Positions 48,381 through 57,073 of a stretch of DNA of 64,000 nucleotides are shown in pieces. Origin of the DNA: Terrabacter sp040702505 (GTDB lineage Bacteria > Actinomycetota > Actinomycetes > Actinomycetales > Dermatophilaceae); the NCBI RefSeq assembly GCF_040702505.1, contig NZ_JBFBLC010000002.1:620001-684000 (forward strand), read 5' to 3'. Position numbers and translations under genes: made by a program. The notes under the pieces were generated by a model, which saw only the letters and a program-made list of their open reading frames with translations, was not told where the DNA came from and did no database searches. Each line of letters opens with the position of its first letter. The stretch's first letter is position 1.

Positions 48381-48929
48381 TCAGCGGGGAGCCGGCTCGG
48401 CGAGGTGCGCCAGGGTGCAGTCGTCGAGCCAGCGGCCGTCGCGGCCCAGGACCGCCTGACGCTCCGTGCCCTCGAGACGGAAGCCGTTTCTCGTCAGGAC
48501 GCGGAGCGACGCCGCGTTCTCGGCGAAGGTCTTCGCCACGACGCGGCGGATCCCTGCCTCGTGGAGGGCCGGTACGACGAGCGCGACGGCGGCGCCGGCG
48601 AGGCCCCGGTTCCAGTGGTCGGGGCTGATCGAGTAGCCGAGGTAGAAGTCGTGCACGTCCGGCTCCGGGCCCAACGACTCGGGCCGGTAGCGGCGGCCGC
48701 CGATGTCACCCACGACGTGTCCGTCCACCACGACGGCACAGAGCAGGGCGTCCGGCTCGGTCCGGCACCTGTCGATGAAGGTGCTCGACTGCTCCAGCGT
48801 GTCGACGGTGCGGGAGACGTATGCCTGGCACTCGGGGCGACGCTTGTAGTCGAGGAAGGCGGCAGCGTCGGCGTCCTCCGCTGCTCGCACGGTGACGTGC
48901 CCATCGGTCAACGGCCGGGAGAGGTCCAT
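48381..48929 (-). CDS. GNAT acetyltransferase (RimJ/RimL-like)
   Basis: A 182-residue N-acetyltransferase. VTVRAAEDADAAAFLDYKRR starts the fold, YLGYSISPDHWNRGLAGAAV is the acetyl-CoA loop, and ENAASLRVLTRNGFRLEG is the C-terminal motif. ATG 48929 follows TACGGT by 8 nt, which supports it over ATGs at 48950 and 48959. The substrate, a protein N-terminus or small amine, is unknown. It starts a run of acetyltransferase genes. Confidence 0.85.
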   Translation of the reverse strand: MDLSRPLTDGHVTVRAAEDADAAAFLDYKRRPECQAYVSRTVDTLEQSSTFIDRCRTEPDALLCAVVVDGHVVGDIGGRRYRPESLGPEPDVHDFYLGYSISPDHWNRGLAGAAVALVVPALHEAGIRRVVAKTFAENAASLRVLTRNGFRLEGTERQAVLGRDGRWLDDCTLAHLAEPAPR

Positions 48930-49000
48930 AGCGACCGGACCGTAGCGCATCTGCTGCATCGGCTCGGGCGGGGCCCCGCCGGTGTTCACTCCCCCGCCGC

Positions 49001-49633
49001 TCACCGGGGCTGCGGGGCGTGGGCTGCCTCGACGCCGCCGGTGCGGGTCTCCGGCGCGGTCAGGGTCAGCCAGTGCTCGTCCACGCGGAAGCCCAGGGCG
49101 ACATTCGCGGCGAGGATGCGGCCGTTGTCGGCTGAGCCTCCCGTGCGAACCACCGTCACACCGTCGCGGGCCAGCGCGAGCAGCGAGGCGGCCTTGACCG
49201 CCACCGCGAGGCCCTGGCCGCGTCGGTCCGGCGCCACGACGGTGAAGTCGACTTCCGCCTTTCGACCATCGACGTCGACGAAGGTCAGGGCGACCAGCCG
49301 CCCGTCCGTGTCGAGAACGCCGAAGGCGCGCCGGGCGGGGGTCGGGCAGGCGCGCCCCTCGGTCAGGGGTTCGTGTGCGGTCGCGACGCTGCCGGGATAG
49401 TCGCCGGCGGTAGCGGCGTCGAGCTCCAGCATCGCGGGCACGTCGGCGGCGCCCAGCCCGCGGCACGTGTCGTGCGGCGGCAGCCGGTCGGCAGACGCCC
49501 TCCAGGCGGAGACGCGCGCCGGAGTGATGTCGAGGCGTGCGGCCCAGGATCGTGCCGTCACCGTCCAGCCGTCACGGAGTAGATGCGGGTAGCGCTCGTC
49601 GTCGTCGCGGAGGACCACCGTGGTGTCTGGCAC
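49001..49633 (-). CDS. GNAT acetyltransferase
   Basis: A 210-residue GNAT-family protein. VAPDRRGQGLAVAVKAASL is the acetyl-CoA-binding loop, and SADNGRILAANVALGFRVDE is the usual C-terminal motif. The N-terminal ~85 residues are less typical. The GTG start has a CAGGCT element 7 nt upstream. It lies 71 bp upstream of the other acetyltransferase on the same strand. Confidence 0.82.
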   Translation of the reverse strand: MPDTTVVLRDDDERYPHLLRDGWTVTARSWAARLDITPARVSAWRASADRLPPHDTCRGLGAADVPAMLELDAATAGDYPGSVATAHEPLTEGRACPTPARRAFGVLDTDGRLVALTFVDVDGRKAEVDFTVVAPDRRGQGLAVAVKAASLLALARDGVTVVRTGGSADNGRILAANVALGFRVDEHWLTLTAPETRTGGVEAAHAPQPR

Positions 49634-49690
49634 GACGGGCAGCCTGACACACCACTGCCGGCCGAGCCGGCAGGAGGGGGGTCGGCCTGG

Positions 49691-50060
49691 CTAGGATCTC
49701 GCCCGCACCGTGCGGAACGGGCAGAGCGTCAGCCCCACGGCGACGACGGCTGAGACGACTGCGGCGACGAGCAGCGCCGGCAGGTCTCCCCAGGCGACGC
49801 CGAGCGCGCCAGCAGCCGGCGCCACGACCATAGCGACCGCGCGGTTGCACGAGCGCAGGGTGGAGTTCGTGCGGGCCTGCAGGGCATCCGAGCCAGCAGC
49901 TGGCGGTAGCTCACCTCGTGCGAGTTGCTCATGCCCATCGCCAGGCCGTAGACGACCGGGAGACGGCGCTGGCCCTCCAGTAACGATGGAAGGACTGCGA
50001 CACCCACGGCTCGTGCGACACCCGAGTCCGTGTCGACCAGCACTGGACACGGCCGTATCT
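49691..50060 (-). pseudogene. MFS transporter remnant (frameshifted, truncated)
   Basis: Reading leftward, one frame gives GVARAVGVAVLPSLLEG and LAMGMSNSHEVSYRQLLA. Near 49880 the frame changes to ARTNSTLRSCNRAVAMVVAP and then a helix-rich end. Together these look like the middle of an MFS exporter (the YRQLLPxxL ... AxSxxxxxAxxxGPxxGG region). The N-terminal half and the C-terminal half are missing, so it is a relic. No intact copy is adjacent. Confidence 0.6.
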
Positions 50061-50071
50061 CAGCCCAGGAC

Positions 50072-50557
50072 TCAGCGAAGGCGCTTCTCGTAGCGTCGGA
50101 GTGTCGGGTGCGGCGGGAAGGTGGTTCGCGTCGTGTGCTCGGTCCGGATCCAGCCGCGCCTGACGTAGAAGCGGACGGCGCGGGTGTTCTCGTCGAACAC
50201 CCGCAGGAAGAGGTCCCGATGGCCCATTCCCCGGAGGTGGTCGACGAGCTCGGTGTGCGCCGCATCGGCGAGACCGCTGCCCCAGGTCGAGACAGCCGTC
50301 CCGAAGTGCAGCAGCTCGCCGCGACGGGTGGCAGCGAAGCCGGCAACCTCTCCGGCGAGGGTGATGGTGAAGCAGTCGACGTCGGGGTCGGCGATCTCGC
50401 GCTCCCATCGGGCGCGGACCCGCGCCACGGGGAAGGGGTGCTCGGCTTGGGGCAAGATGTGACCGAGTCCGATGACGGCGCCCTCACGCTGCACCTCCAT
50501 CAGCGCGTCGAGGTCGCCGAGGGTCAGTGACTGCAGGACCGAAGTCGATCCAGTCAC
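50072..50557 (-). CDS. GNAT acetyltransferase
   Basis: A 161-residue GNAT protein: FAATRRGELLHFGTAVSTWGSGLADAAHTELVDHL is the acetyl-CoA loop region in outline, and ENTRAVRFYVRRGWIRT is the C-terminal signature. The GTG start overlaps the stop of the tetR gene (GTGA), so it is probably expressed with that regulator. The substrate is unknown. Confidence 0.84.
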   Translation of the reverse strand: MTGSTSVLQSLTLGDLDALMEVQREGAVIGLGHILPQAEHPFPVARVRARWEREIADPDVDCFTITLAGEVAGFAATRRGELLHFGTAVSTWGSGLADAAHTELVDHLRGMGHRDLFLRVFDENTRAVRFYVRRGWIRTEHTTRTTFPPHPTLRRYEKRLR

Positions 50558-51147
50558 GCGAGCCGGGTCCCAGCCAGCAGGATGTCGACGGTCCTGTCGA
50601 CGACGTCAGCCCAGCGGCTGCCTCCTGGGTCATTGCTCACCTGTTGCGTCGCCAGGCCTGTGAGCATTGCCGTCCAGATGTCGAGGGCCGCCGGGTCGAT
50701 GACCCCGGCAGCGCGCAGCGACTGCGACAGCTCCGCGAGCACCTCACTGGCCAGTGCGTAGGAGGTGGCCGAGGGGACGAATGACGGAATGACCCGCAGG
50801 AACAGCAGCTGCAACCGTGCGGAGTCTGCAACCGCGAACTGGAAGAACATCCGCGCCCCAGTCCGCACCTGCGCCTCCGCGCCCAGGTCTCCGGTTCGCA
50901 AGGACTCGTACACAGCACGCAGCTCGCGGTAGCCCTGGGCGTACATCTCGTCGTACAGCGCGTTCTTGCTCGCGAAGTACACGTACAGCGACGGTGCCCG
51001 CATCCCCACCTGCGCCCCGAGGTCGCGCAAACCCCAGCCGGTGAGGCCGCGTTCACGGGACAGCTGCCAGGCGGCGTCGACGATGACTTGCCGGGTTCGC
51101 TCTCGGCGCTGATCACGGGTGAGGTTGGAGGGCTCCGCGGGTTTCAC
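50554..51147 (-). CDS. TetR-family transcriptional regulator
   Basis: About 197 residues. The N-terminal helix-turn-helix is RQVIVDAAWQLSRERG ... LRDLGAQVGMRAPSLYVYFASKNALYDEM in outline. The C-terminal domain is a TetR_C-type ligand pocket. GTG 51147 follows TATCGT by 7 nt, so I prefer it over the GTG at 51156. A perfect palindrome, CCTAACA-G-TGTTAGG, lies between this gene and the divergent mycothiol-enzyme gene and overlaps its -35 region. It probably represses both. Confidence 0.86.
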   Translation of the reverse strand: MKPAEPSNLTRDQRRERTRQVIVDAAWQLSRERGLTGWGLRDLGAQVGMRAPSLYVYFASKNALYDEMYAQGYRELRAVYESLRTGDLGAEAQVRTGARMFFQFAVADSARLQLLFLRVIPSFVPSATSYALASEVLAELSQSLRAAGVIDPAALDIWTAMLTGLATQQVSNDPGGSRWADVVDRTVDILLAGTRLA

Positions 51148-51180
51148 CCTTGACACGATAACGGCGCCGCGCGACCCTTA

Positions 51181-51195
51181 CCTAACAGTGTTAGG
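51181..51195. promoter_or_regulatory. TetR-type operator CCTAACA-N-TGTTAGG
   Basis: A perfect 7-bp dyad around one centre base, in the 57-bp gap between the divergent tetR and mycothiol-enzyme genes. It overlaps the expected -35 of tetR and the expected transcription start of the rightward gene, whose -35 candidate is TTGACA at 51150-51155. Position and shape fit autoregulation plus repression of the neighbour. Confidence 0.65.
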
Positions 51196-51204
51196 GGGTT
51201 GGAC

Positions 51205-51978
51205 ATGACCGCAGCAGCCAGTGCAGTCACGCAGATTTCGCCGATCACCAGGGCCACCGATGCACCACAGGTAGCCCTGAGCGCCTACGAGCAACTGCTC
51301 GACCTGTTGAACACTCTCGACATCGACCAATGGCACGCCAGCACAGACTGCCCAGGGTGGTCGGTCGCGGACATGGTGGGACACCTGATCGGCTCCGCGA
51401 AGGCCAACGCCTCGCTGCGGGAGAACATGCGGCAACAGGCCTGGGGCGCCAGGCACCGCAAAGATCATTCCGGGAACGCCATGGACGCAGCGAACGCCCT
51501 TCAGGTGAGCGATCACCGCAGCCTGGACCCCGCCGAGCGCGTGACCATGCTCGCTTCGCTTGCACCGCGGGCGGTCGCCGGCCGTATGCGGTTCCCGCGG
51601 CCCCTGCGGCAGGCGAGCATCCCGATCGCCCAGTCCGGCTCGTCCGCCGGGATGCCACCCCGGCTGCAGCTCGGGCATCTCGTCGACGTTGTCTACACCC
51701 GCGACGTGTGGATGCACACGCTTGACGTTGCACGCGCCACCAGTCGGGAGGTCGATCTCTCCGCGCCGGTGAACGCCCGGATCGTCGCCGACGTGGTCCG
51801 GGAGTGGGCGCTACTGCACCGGCACCCGGTGGATCTCACGCTTACGGGTCCGTGCGGCGGCCGTTTTGTCAGCGGTACCGGCGGAGAACGACTTGAGCTC
51901 GACGCCGTGACGTTCTGCAGGACCATCTCCGGCCGCGGCTCCGGCCAAGGTTTGCTGCGTCATCTCGTCGTCTTCTGA
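51205..51978 (+). CDS. maleylpyruvate-isomerase-family mycothiol-dependent enzyme
   Basis: A 257-residue DinB/MDMPI-type protein. DIDQWHASTDCPGWSVADMVGHLIG supplies the first metal His in the N-terminal helix bundle, and RDVWMHTLDVARAT supplies a second. The C-terminal MDMPI half ends with LDAVTFCRTISGRGSGQGLL. Such enzymes use mycothiol as a cofactor or transfer it; mshC in this window shows mycothiol is made. AGGGGG precedes the ATG. It is divergent from, and probably repressed by, the TetR regulator. Confidence 0.82.
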   Translation: MTAAASAVTQISPITRATDAPQVALSAYEQLLDLLNTLDIDQWHASTDCPGWSVADMVGHLIGSAKANASLRENMRQQAWGARHRKDHSGNAMDAANALQVSDHRSLDPAERVTMLASLAPRAVAGRMRFPRPLRQASIPIAQSGSSAGMPPRLQLGHLVDVVYTRDVWMHTLDVARATSREVDLSAPVNARIVADVVREWALLHRHPVDLTLTGPCGGRFVSGTGGERLELDAVTFCRTISGRGSGQGLLRHLVVF

Positions 51979-52009
51979 AGTCTCTGGTTCCCCCTGATCC
52001 TGTCCGGTG

Positions 52010-52150
52010 CGGGCGCGATGGCCGCTTGCCAGCAGGTCGGGATCGTCCGCGGCCGAGACCACAGGTCACACTGCGCCGCGTCCCCGGGCAGCCACCCCAA
52101 CCGGTCCGCCTGGGCGACGGGCCGATACCGCGCAAGCCCGGACGTTGTCA
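52010..52150 (-). pseudogene. IS21-like transposase (IstA) fragment
   Basis: Leftward translation gives LARYRPVAQADRLGWLPGDA followed by AQCDLWSRP. It resembles the segment at the start of the IstA catalytic domain (ADRxxxxPGDxAQCDLWFPP). Nothing else of the element, neither the rest of istA nor istB, is present. This is recalled family knowledge, not a search result. Confidence 0.4.
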
Positions 52151-52252
52151 CGGAACCAGGTGAGCGATCCGGTCCAGCCGACCCGCTCGGGATCACCGTC
52201 GCCGACATTTCTTTGCCCCCACTCAGCAGCACGCCCAAACGTCTGGCCTGGC

Positions 52253-52559
52253 TCAAGGCTTCGCGGCGAGCAAGATCTGCCAGTCCTCAGGTGCCACCAC
52301 GACGAAGGCCCGAGCCCCGTGGGGGAAGGGCAGCCGCGGCTGAAACCCTCACCGTGAGAAGGCCGGTGAGCGAGTCCGGGATTGTCGCTGGGTGGCGGTC
52401 GCCAGCATCCTCCCAGAGCAGTGGGATCACGACTGCTTGGCCGGCTTCACTGGCCCGCAGACGTTCAGGGGCCTGGCGTCGGCGCTTGGTGTATCGACGG
52501 TAACGCTGCCCAGTCGTGTAGAGCAGGGCACCCAACGGCTCTGCCAGCCAGTCCAGCAA
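52253..52559 (-). pseudogene. small unknown gene, probably frameshifted
   Basis: From TTG 52559 (AGAGGA upstream) the frame gives MLDWLAEPLGALLYTTGQRYRRYTKRRRQ in outline, then VVIPLLWEDAGDRHPATIPDSLTGLLTVRVSAAAALP. At a CCCCC run near 52318 coding character moves to another frame (ARAFVVVAPEDWQILLAAKP, stop at 52253). One missing base would explain this. The in-frame alternative ends at 52287. The product is unrecognised, with a hydrophobic then strongly basic N-terminus. Confidence 0.35.
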
Positions 52560-52793
52560 GTCTCGTCCTCTCCCTGAATGGACGTCACTCTAGGCCGGCC
52601 GCGCCGATGCAGCTGAAGGCGGCAAGAGCGTACGTTTGGATCCGTTCATCGGGCTGCGGCTCATGCGAGGATCCTCGCCATGCGTCTAGGGAGGGCTGCC
52701 ACCGTCCGGGACCGTGTGGACCGCGGTGCAGTCCCAGTTCGGCAACGCGACGTGGTCCTTCGCGTTCACTCGGACGAATGCAAGCGCCTCCTG

Positions 52794-54074
52794 ATGCCAC
52801 GCGCCACTGTGGGCCTGTGTTTGAGCATGATGCTGGTCATGTCGGGGTGCTCAACCACCGGCACCTCTCGATCAGCATCCCCGTCGGGCCCCATCGCAGC
52901 GACAAGCTCGTCCCGTTCGTCCGGGGCCCCGAGCGGGCAGCCAGCGCCGAGTGGCTCTACCTCCGCGGCATCTGCCGAGGCGACGGCCGACGAGGTCCCT
53001 CCGCCATCAGGTGAGGATGGCGCCCCGGTGGCGGGCAGCGTGGCCGCTCGAGCGGGGACCGAATACAGCGAGGTCGCCGACTACCAGCCGGCCGAACCGG
53101 GCGGGACCGTGCGTGTCTTCCAAGGGGTGACTCGGGAGGGTCGGGTTATCGCCTCCCGGACCCCGCCGGCAGGGGCGGGGCTGGCGCCGCTGACGGTCGA
53201 GCTTGTCTTGGGGGACAAGACGACGCCCTTGGCGGGGCCGATGGACAACAGGCAGGTCGTTGCCGCCGCGTCTGGCGGGTCGACGATTGCCTGGATGCAG
53301 ACGTCGAGCACCAGCATGTACGAGGCGGACTGGGAGATCTACGCCTCGACGGGCGGTGGCCCGGGCCGGCTGCTGGCCGCCTCTGGCCAGGTCACCCGCG
53401 GCAAGGTGCCGCGGACGCCCGAGTATGTCCCCATCAGCACCGACGGGGACACCGTGTACTGGACGTCGCCGCGCGTCGAGGGCGGTCGCGGGCGGGCCGA
53501 CATCCTGGCGATGGCAGCCGCTCCCGGTGCGGACAGGACCCCGCGCGTGCTCGTGCACGACGCGAAGCTGCCCGTCGCGGTGGGTGGGGAGCTCTTCTAC
53601 GTCCGTTCCCGGGACGTCGACCCGCAGCTTGCCGGACCGGCCCAGGTGCGGGCCAGGACCCTGAAGGACGGACGGGACCGACTGGTCGGTGAGGTGCCCG
53701 CGAGGGCCGGGGACGGTATCGGTGCGATGTGCGTCTCGACTGATCGGCTGGCGTGGACGAGCGCCGGCCGTGATGGCCGCGACGTGCTCACCGTGACTGA
53801 ACGGGGAACGCGGATGTCCAAGACCGTGAAGCTGAACAACTCAGCCGGCTCCACGTCGCTGGCCTGTGGCGACGGGTTCGTCGCGTGGGGCGGGGGAAGC
53901 GGCAGCGGTGACTCGACGCAGTATCTGTGTAGGTCCGTGGACAGTGCACCGTCTCGTATTGGCACGGCTCCCGGACGGGCGGTCGTTCACGCGGCGGGCC
54001 GCTACGTCGCGTGGTGGCACGCGGCGGAAGGCAACGACCTGAGCGCTCTGAAGGTCGCCCGGGTCCGCACCTAG
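52794..54074 (+). CDS. lipoprotein with WD40/propeller-like repeats, function unknown
   Basis: About 426 residues. A short signal sequence ends in LVMSGC (lipobox), followed by a Ser/Pro linker of ~75 residues. The rest consists of repeated beta-strand units with words such as TIAWMQ, TVYWTSP, RLAWTSA, GFVAWGG and YVAWWH spaced roughly 45-60 residues apart, the look of a beta-propeller. ATG 52794 was chosen for the lipobox distance. No enzymatic motif is seen. It is likely exposed at the outer face of the membrane. Confidence 0.7.
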   Translation: MPRATVGLCLSMMLVMSGCSTTGTSRSASPSGPIAATSSSRSSGAPSGQPAPSGSTSAASAEATADEVPPPSGEDGAPVAGSVAARAGTEYSEVADYQPAEPGGTVRVFQGVTREGRVIASRTPPAGAGLAPLTVELVLGDKTTPLAGPMDNRQVVAAASGGSTIAWMQTSSTSMYEADWEIYASTGGGPGRLLAASGQVTRGKVPRTPEYVPISTDGDTVYWTSPRVEGGRGRADILAMAAAPGADRTPRVLVHDAKLPVAVGGELFYVRSRDVDPQLAGPAQVRARTLKDGRDRLVGEVPARAGDGIGAMCVSTDRLAWTSAGRDGRDVLTVTERGTRMSKTVKLNNSAGSTSLACGDGFVAWGGGSGSGDSTQYLCRSVDSAPSRIGTAPGRAVVHAAGRYVAWWHAAEGNDLSALKVARVRT

Positions 54075-54176
54075 TAGAACTGAGCCTGGATCAGGCCGAT
54101 CGTGCGCGATCGCCCGGCGGCATGAGCGGTCAACAGGCTGATGGTTGGACGTCGGAACCGGAGGTTGGCGGGTGGC

Positions 54177-54401
54177 TCAGGTTCGGCCGCGAACCTCCCT
54201 GGCGGCGAGCCAGGACTCGAAGCGCCCTGTTGCTGTCGCCAGGTAACGGTGAACCCCGGCCTCCAACTGTGCGACCTCCTCGCGCAGCCCGAACATCTGG
54301 TAGTCGGCCCGGCGCTCGGGCGCGCATGCGTGCTCACCAGTACCGGTGCGATCCACGGAAGCGCCGCACTCCTTACAGGGCATGAACCGGGAGTCGAACA
54401 T
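54177..54401 (-). CDS. 74-residue zinc-ribbon-type small protein
   Basis: MFDSRFMPCKECGASVDRTGTGEHAC gives a C-x2-C ... H-x-C metal site. A helical part follows (YQMFGLREEVAQLEAGVHRYLATATGRFESWLAAREVR in outline). Similar small proteins occur in actinobacteria as uncharacterised entries. ATG 54401 starts at the conserved part; a TTG/ATG further upstream would add nine residues. Function is unknown. Confidence 0.65.
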   Translation of the reverse strand: MFDSRFMPCKECGASVDRTGTGEHACAPERRADYQMFGLREEVAQLEAGVHRYLATATGRFESWLAAREVRGRT

Positions 54402-54532
54402 CGCACACCACCTCGTCTCTATGAGCACATACCCCTACTTCAAGCCGAGTTGCACCAGTCTCCGCCCGTTGCCGCCCGGCGGGCCCAGTACTACCTTCGA
54501 CGGGGTGGGCTGGTGCCAGAGCGGAGGCTCAG

Positions 54533-54976
54533 ATGGCAGACAACGCAACCCTCGCGCGCAGGCTTCTCGAGGCATTCAACGAGCGCAACTTCGACGAGCT
54601 CGCCGAGGCGACAGCGCCCGATGGAACGATCACGATCGTCGGGTCCGGTGACACCTTCAAGGGCCCCGACGGCTCTCGCGCGTACAACACGATGTGGGCA
54701 GATGGGTTCCCAGACGGCAAGGTCACTATCGACCGGCTGATCGAGTCGGGCAACTACGTCGTCGTGGAGTTCACTGGCCGGGGCACCCACACGGGAACTC
54801 TGGCGACCAGCATGGGCGAGATCCCAGCAACCGGGCGGTCCATGACCCTGCAACTGTGCCATGTCATGGAGTTCAAGGATGGCAAGGTCCAGAGTCAGAA
54901 GGCCTACTTCGACACCGGATCAATGATGGCTCAGCTTGGACTCACGTCCGGGCAGACGGCATCACAGCACCAGTAG
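54533..54976 (+). CDS. SnoaL/NTF2-like ester-cyclase family protein
   Basis: A 147-residue alpha+beta-cone protein: ATLARRLLEAFNERNFDELAEATAPDGTITIVG starts the fold in outline. NYVVVEFTGRGTHTG and GRSMTLQLCHVMEFKDGKVQSQKAYFDTGSMMAQLG follow the SnoaL_2/ester-cyclase pattern. CGGAGG lies 5 nt before the ATG. Relatives are isomerases, cyclases or carriers; the ligand is unknown. Confidence 0.85.
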   Translation: MADNATLARRLLEAFNERNFDELAEATAPDGTITIVGSGDTFKGPDGSRAYNTMWADGFPDGKVTIDRLIESGNYVVVEFTGRGTHTGTLATSMGEIPATGRSMTLQLCHVMEFKDGKVQSQKAYFDTGSMMAQLGLTSGQTASQHQ

Positions 54977-55516
54977 TCCTATCAGCACAACCGGCACCGG
55001 CCCGCCCTCAACGTTCTGTTGCACCCGGCTGACAGGGCTGCGCTGACAGCCCCTCCAGGAGGCAATGACGAGGACTGGGCGACTCGCGGCCTATCGCGCA
55101 GACGTGGCGCGCCACCCGGGTTGGATGCGTGGTATCGGCACGGCCCCGGTCCCGGCCCCGGTCTCGGCCCCGGCGCAGCTTGCGGCCACCTGCCTGTCAA
55201 TGGGCCAGAGGCGCGGTGAGGGCCTCAGGCTCGGCGACGGTCAGGTCGCGGCACGAGCGGACGTTCCGTCCACGGTGGTGGACGGTGTCCGTGAGGCGTG
55301 GTGCCGGAGAGTCCGCCCGATCTGCCACGCGACAGGACCTGCTGGCTTCAAGGGGCGTGCAATCATGCCGATCGTGGCCACAGAACAGGGTGTCGTTGGT
55401 ATCGAGCTCAGCCCGATCTTCGTTGTGGCACGAGAATCCGAAGCGTTTGCCGTGACCGAGCAAGACTTCCTCCCAGGTGTCAGCGTCCACGAACTGATGA
55501 ACGAGCTACAGCCCGA
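54977..55516. other. 540-bp stretch without a convincing gene
   Basis: No supported gene. Around 55138-55180 a short CGGTCCCGGCCCCGGTCTCG-like CCGG-rich repeat occurs. A rightward frame from ATG 55365 to 55583 (MPIVATEQGVVGIELSPIFVVA...) looks weakly coding but lacks a ribosome site and runs antisense into the PSD-like gene, so I did not call it. Confidence 0.4.
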
Positions 55517-56905
55517 TCAGCACACTACCTGGTGGATCTGCACAACCCTGGGCAGGAGTCCGGGATCAAGCTCATCCGACTGACCTGATTGCAGACACGG
55601 TCGACGCGCGCTCCGCGGCATTTCCGGATGTTGCTGGGCGACCAGCTCAGCTGGTTGAGGTGGCGGCGCAATCTTCGAGCGCGCGAGCACGAGTGCCGCG
55701 TCCGGATTCTCTGGATGTGGCAGAACTCCCAAGGCGAAGTCGGCGATGGCGCCCGGCCGGAAGATGAGGCAGTGCGTGGAGCCGCCGAACTGGAAGTACC
55801 CGAGCTCGTCGCCCTTGGCTACATGGTGCCCAGGGGTGATCTCCGGGTCGATGACGCAGGAGGAGACCTCGACCATGCCCACGGGCACGAAAGCCACCAG
55901 TCCGATCGCGGGATCGTTGGCCTCGATCAGGATGATCGCCCGGGTCGCGACGTGCGCAAGGTAGCCCTGTGAGTTGGTCGGTTCCACAGAGGCCGGCCCC
56001 TCGGAGTCGGCCTCGGAGTAATACGTGCCGTCCTGCACGAACGCGCGCACGATCGTGCCCGTGACCGGAGCATGCCAGCGGTGGTAGTTGGTTGCGCTGA
56101 GAAAGGCCTGGTAGACGGTGCCGCCGACGAACTGGTCGACCGACTCGTCGCCCGCCAGCATCTCCTCGAGCGAGTACGGCTGGGACTTCAGCCAGAAGCG
56201 GTCCCGACGCTGCACCCCGGTCTTGATGCTGTACGGCGTCGATTCGCAGGCGCTGACGATCACCGCGTCATCGTCGGGGTCGGCCACCGGCCTAGCGTTC
56301 TCGTGGAAGCGGCGGGTGAAGAAGTCATTCCAAGAGGTGAACCCCCAGTGCGCGTCGACGGGGTCGTGCCGGTACTGCTCGATACCGATCGCGCGCCGGG
56401 CCGCCGGCGACATCCACCCGGTGTCGGAGTCGTTGAGCACGTACAGCGACTCCGGGCTGCTCAGGAAATCGCACCAGACGGTGAGCAGCTTCTTGAGCAT
56501 CGCGTTGACCCGTGAGTCCCGGTAGAAGGCGAACCCGGACCGAGTTCCGGTGGTCCAGTCCAGGATCGCGGCCAGTGGGAGCGTCACGTGCTCCTCGCCG
56601 AACTCGGGCGCCATGGTGAGCACCTCGTTGATCAGCCGCAGCAGCTGCTCCACGCTCTCCAGGTGCCGCTTGCTGTAGCGCTTGCTGCTCGGAACCTCGG
56701 TGACCATCCGCTCGGCGTACATGCGAAGCACCGGGTCTCCGTCGATCAGCTCCGCGAACTCCTGGACGACCGGGTGCAGCTCGCATTCGCCGCGAGCCTC
56801 GACCCGCTCGCGGTGCCCGGCCAGCCACGCCTCCAGCGCGTCCTGGTCCTGAGGCAGCCAGCCGGCGCGGCGCTTGACGTCGATCTCCGGGGAGGTGGGT
56901 GTCAT
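55517..56905 (-). CDS. phosphatidylserine decarboxylase family protein
   Basis: A 462-residue enzyme. The N-terminal part (about 30-150) matches the PSDC-associated domain seen in related proteins, and the decarboxylase domain follows (TNYHRWHAPVTGTIV, then the FGGSTHCLIF processing motif near Ser376). Classical enzymes have LGST; here GGST keeps the Ser that would become the pyruvoyl group. A ~60-residue tail follows. ATG 56905 is 6 nt after TAGTTT (leaderless). The substrate may be phosphatidylserine or another amino-acid derivative. Confidence 0.82.
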   Translation of the reverse strand: MTPTSPEIDVKRRAGWLPQDQDALEAWLAGHRERVEARGECELHPVVQEFAELIDGDPVLRMYAERMVTEVPSSKRYSKRHLESVEQLLRLINEVLTMAPEFGEEHVTLPLAAILDWTTGTRSGFAFYRDSRVNAMLKKLLTVWCDFLSSPESLYVLNDSDTGWMSPAARRAIGIEQYRHDPVDAHWGFTSWNDFFTRRFHENARPVADPDDDAVIVSACESTPYSIKTGVQRRDRFWLKSQPYSLEEMLAGDESVDQFVGGTVYQAFLSATNYHRWHAPVTGTIVRAFVQDGTYYSEADSEGPASVEPTNSQGYLAHVATRAIILIEANDPAIGLVAFVPVGMVEVSSCVIDPEITPGHHVAKGDELGYFQFGGSTHCLIFRPGAIADFALGVLPHPENPDAALVLARSKIAPPPQPAELVAQQHPEMPRSARRPCLQSGQSDELDPGLLPRVVQIHQVVC

Positions 56906-57073
56906 CACCCCAAACTAGTTCACGCATGCCACAGTCCCACCGTGGGACGCCCTCTTCCTGGGCCTGGCATATCGCCCCGCCCTTGTGCGCTTGGTTCGAC
57001 GGAGGGTGGAACGTCGACCGAGGAGCGGCATGTCCGGACGGGGGCTGGCTCGTGTCGGCGTGACGAACGCCGA

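Noticed and set aside
55065..55583. Rightward 172-residue frame
   Set aside because: Pro/Ala-rich, no ribosome site, and its 3' end is antisense to the PSD-like gene; only a weak signal from ATG 55365 remains.
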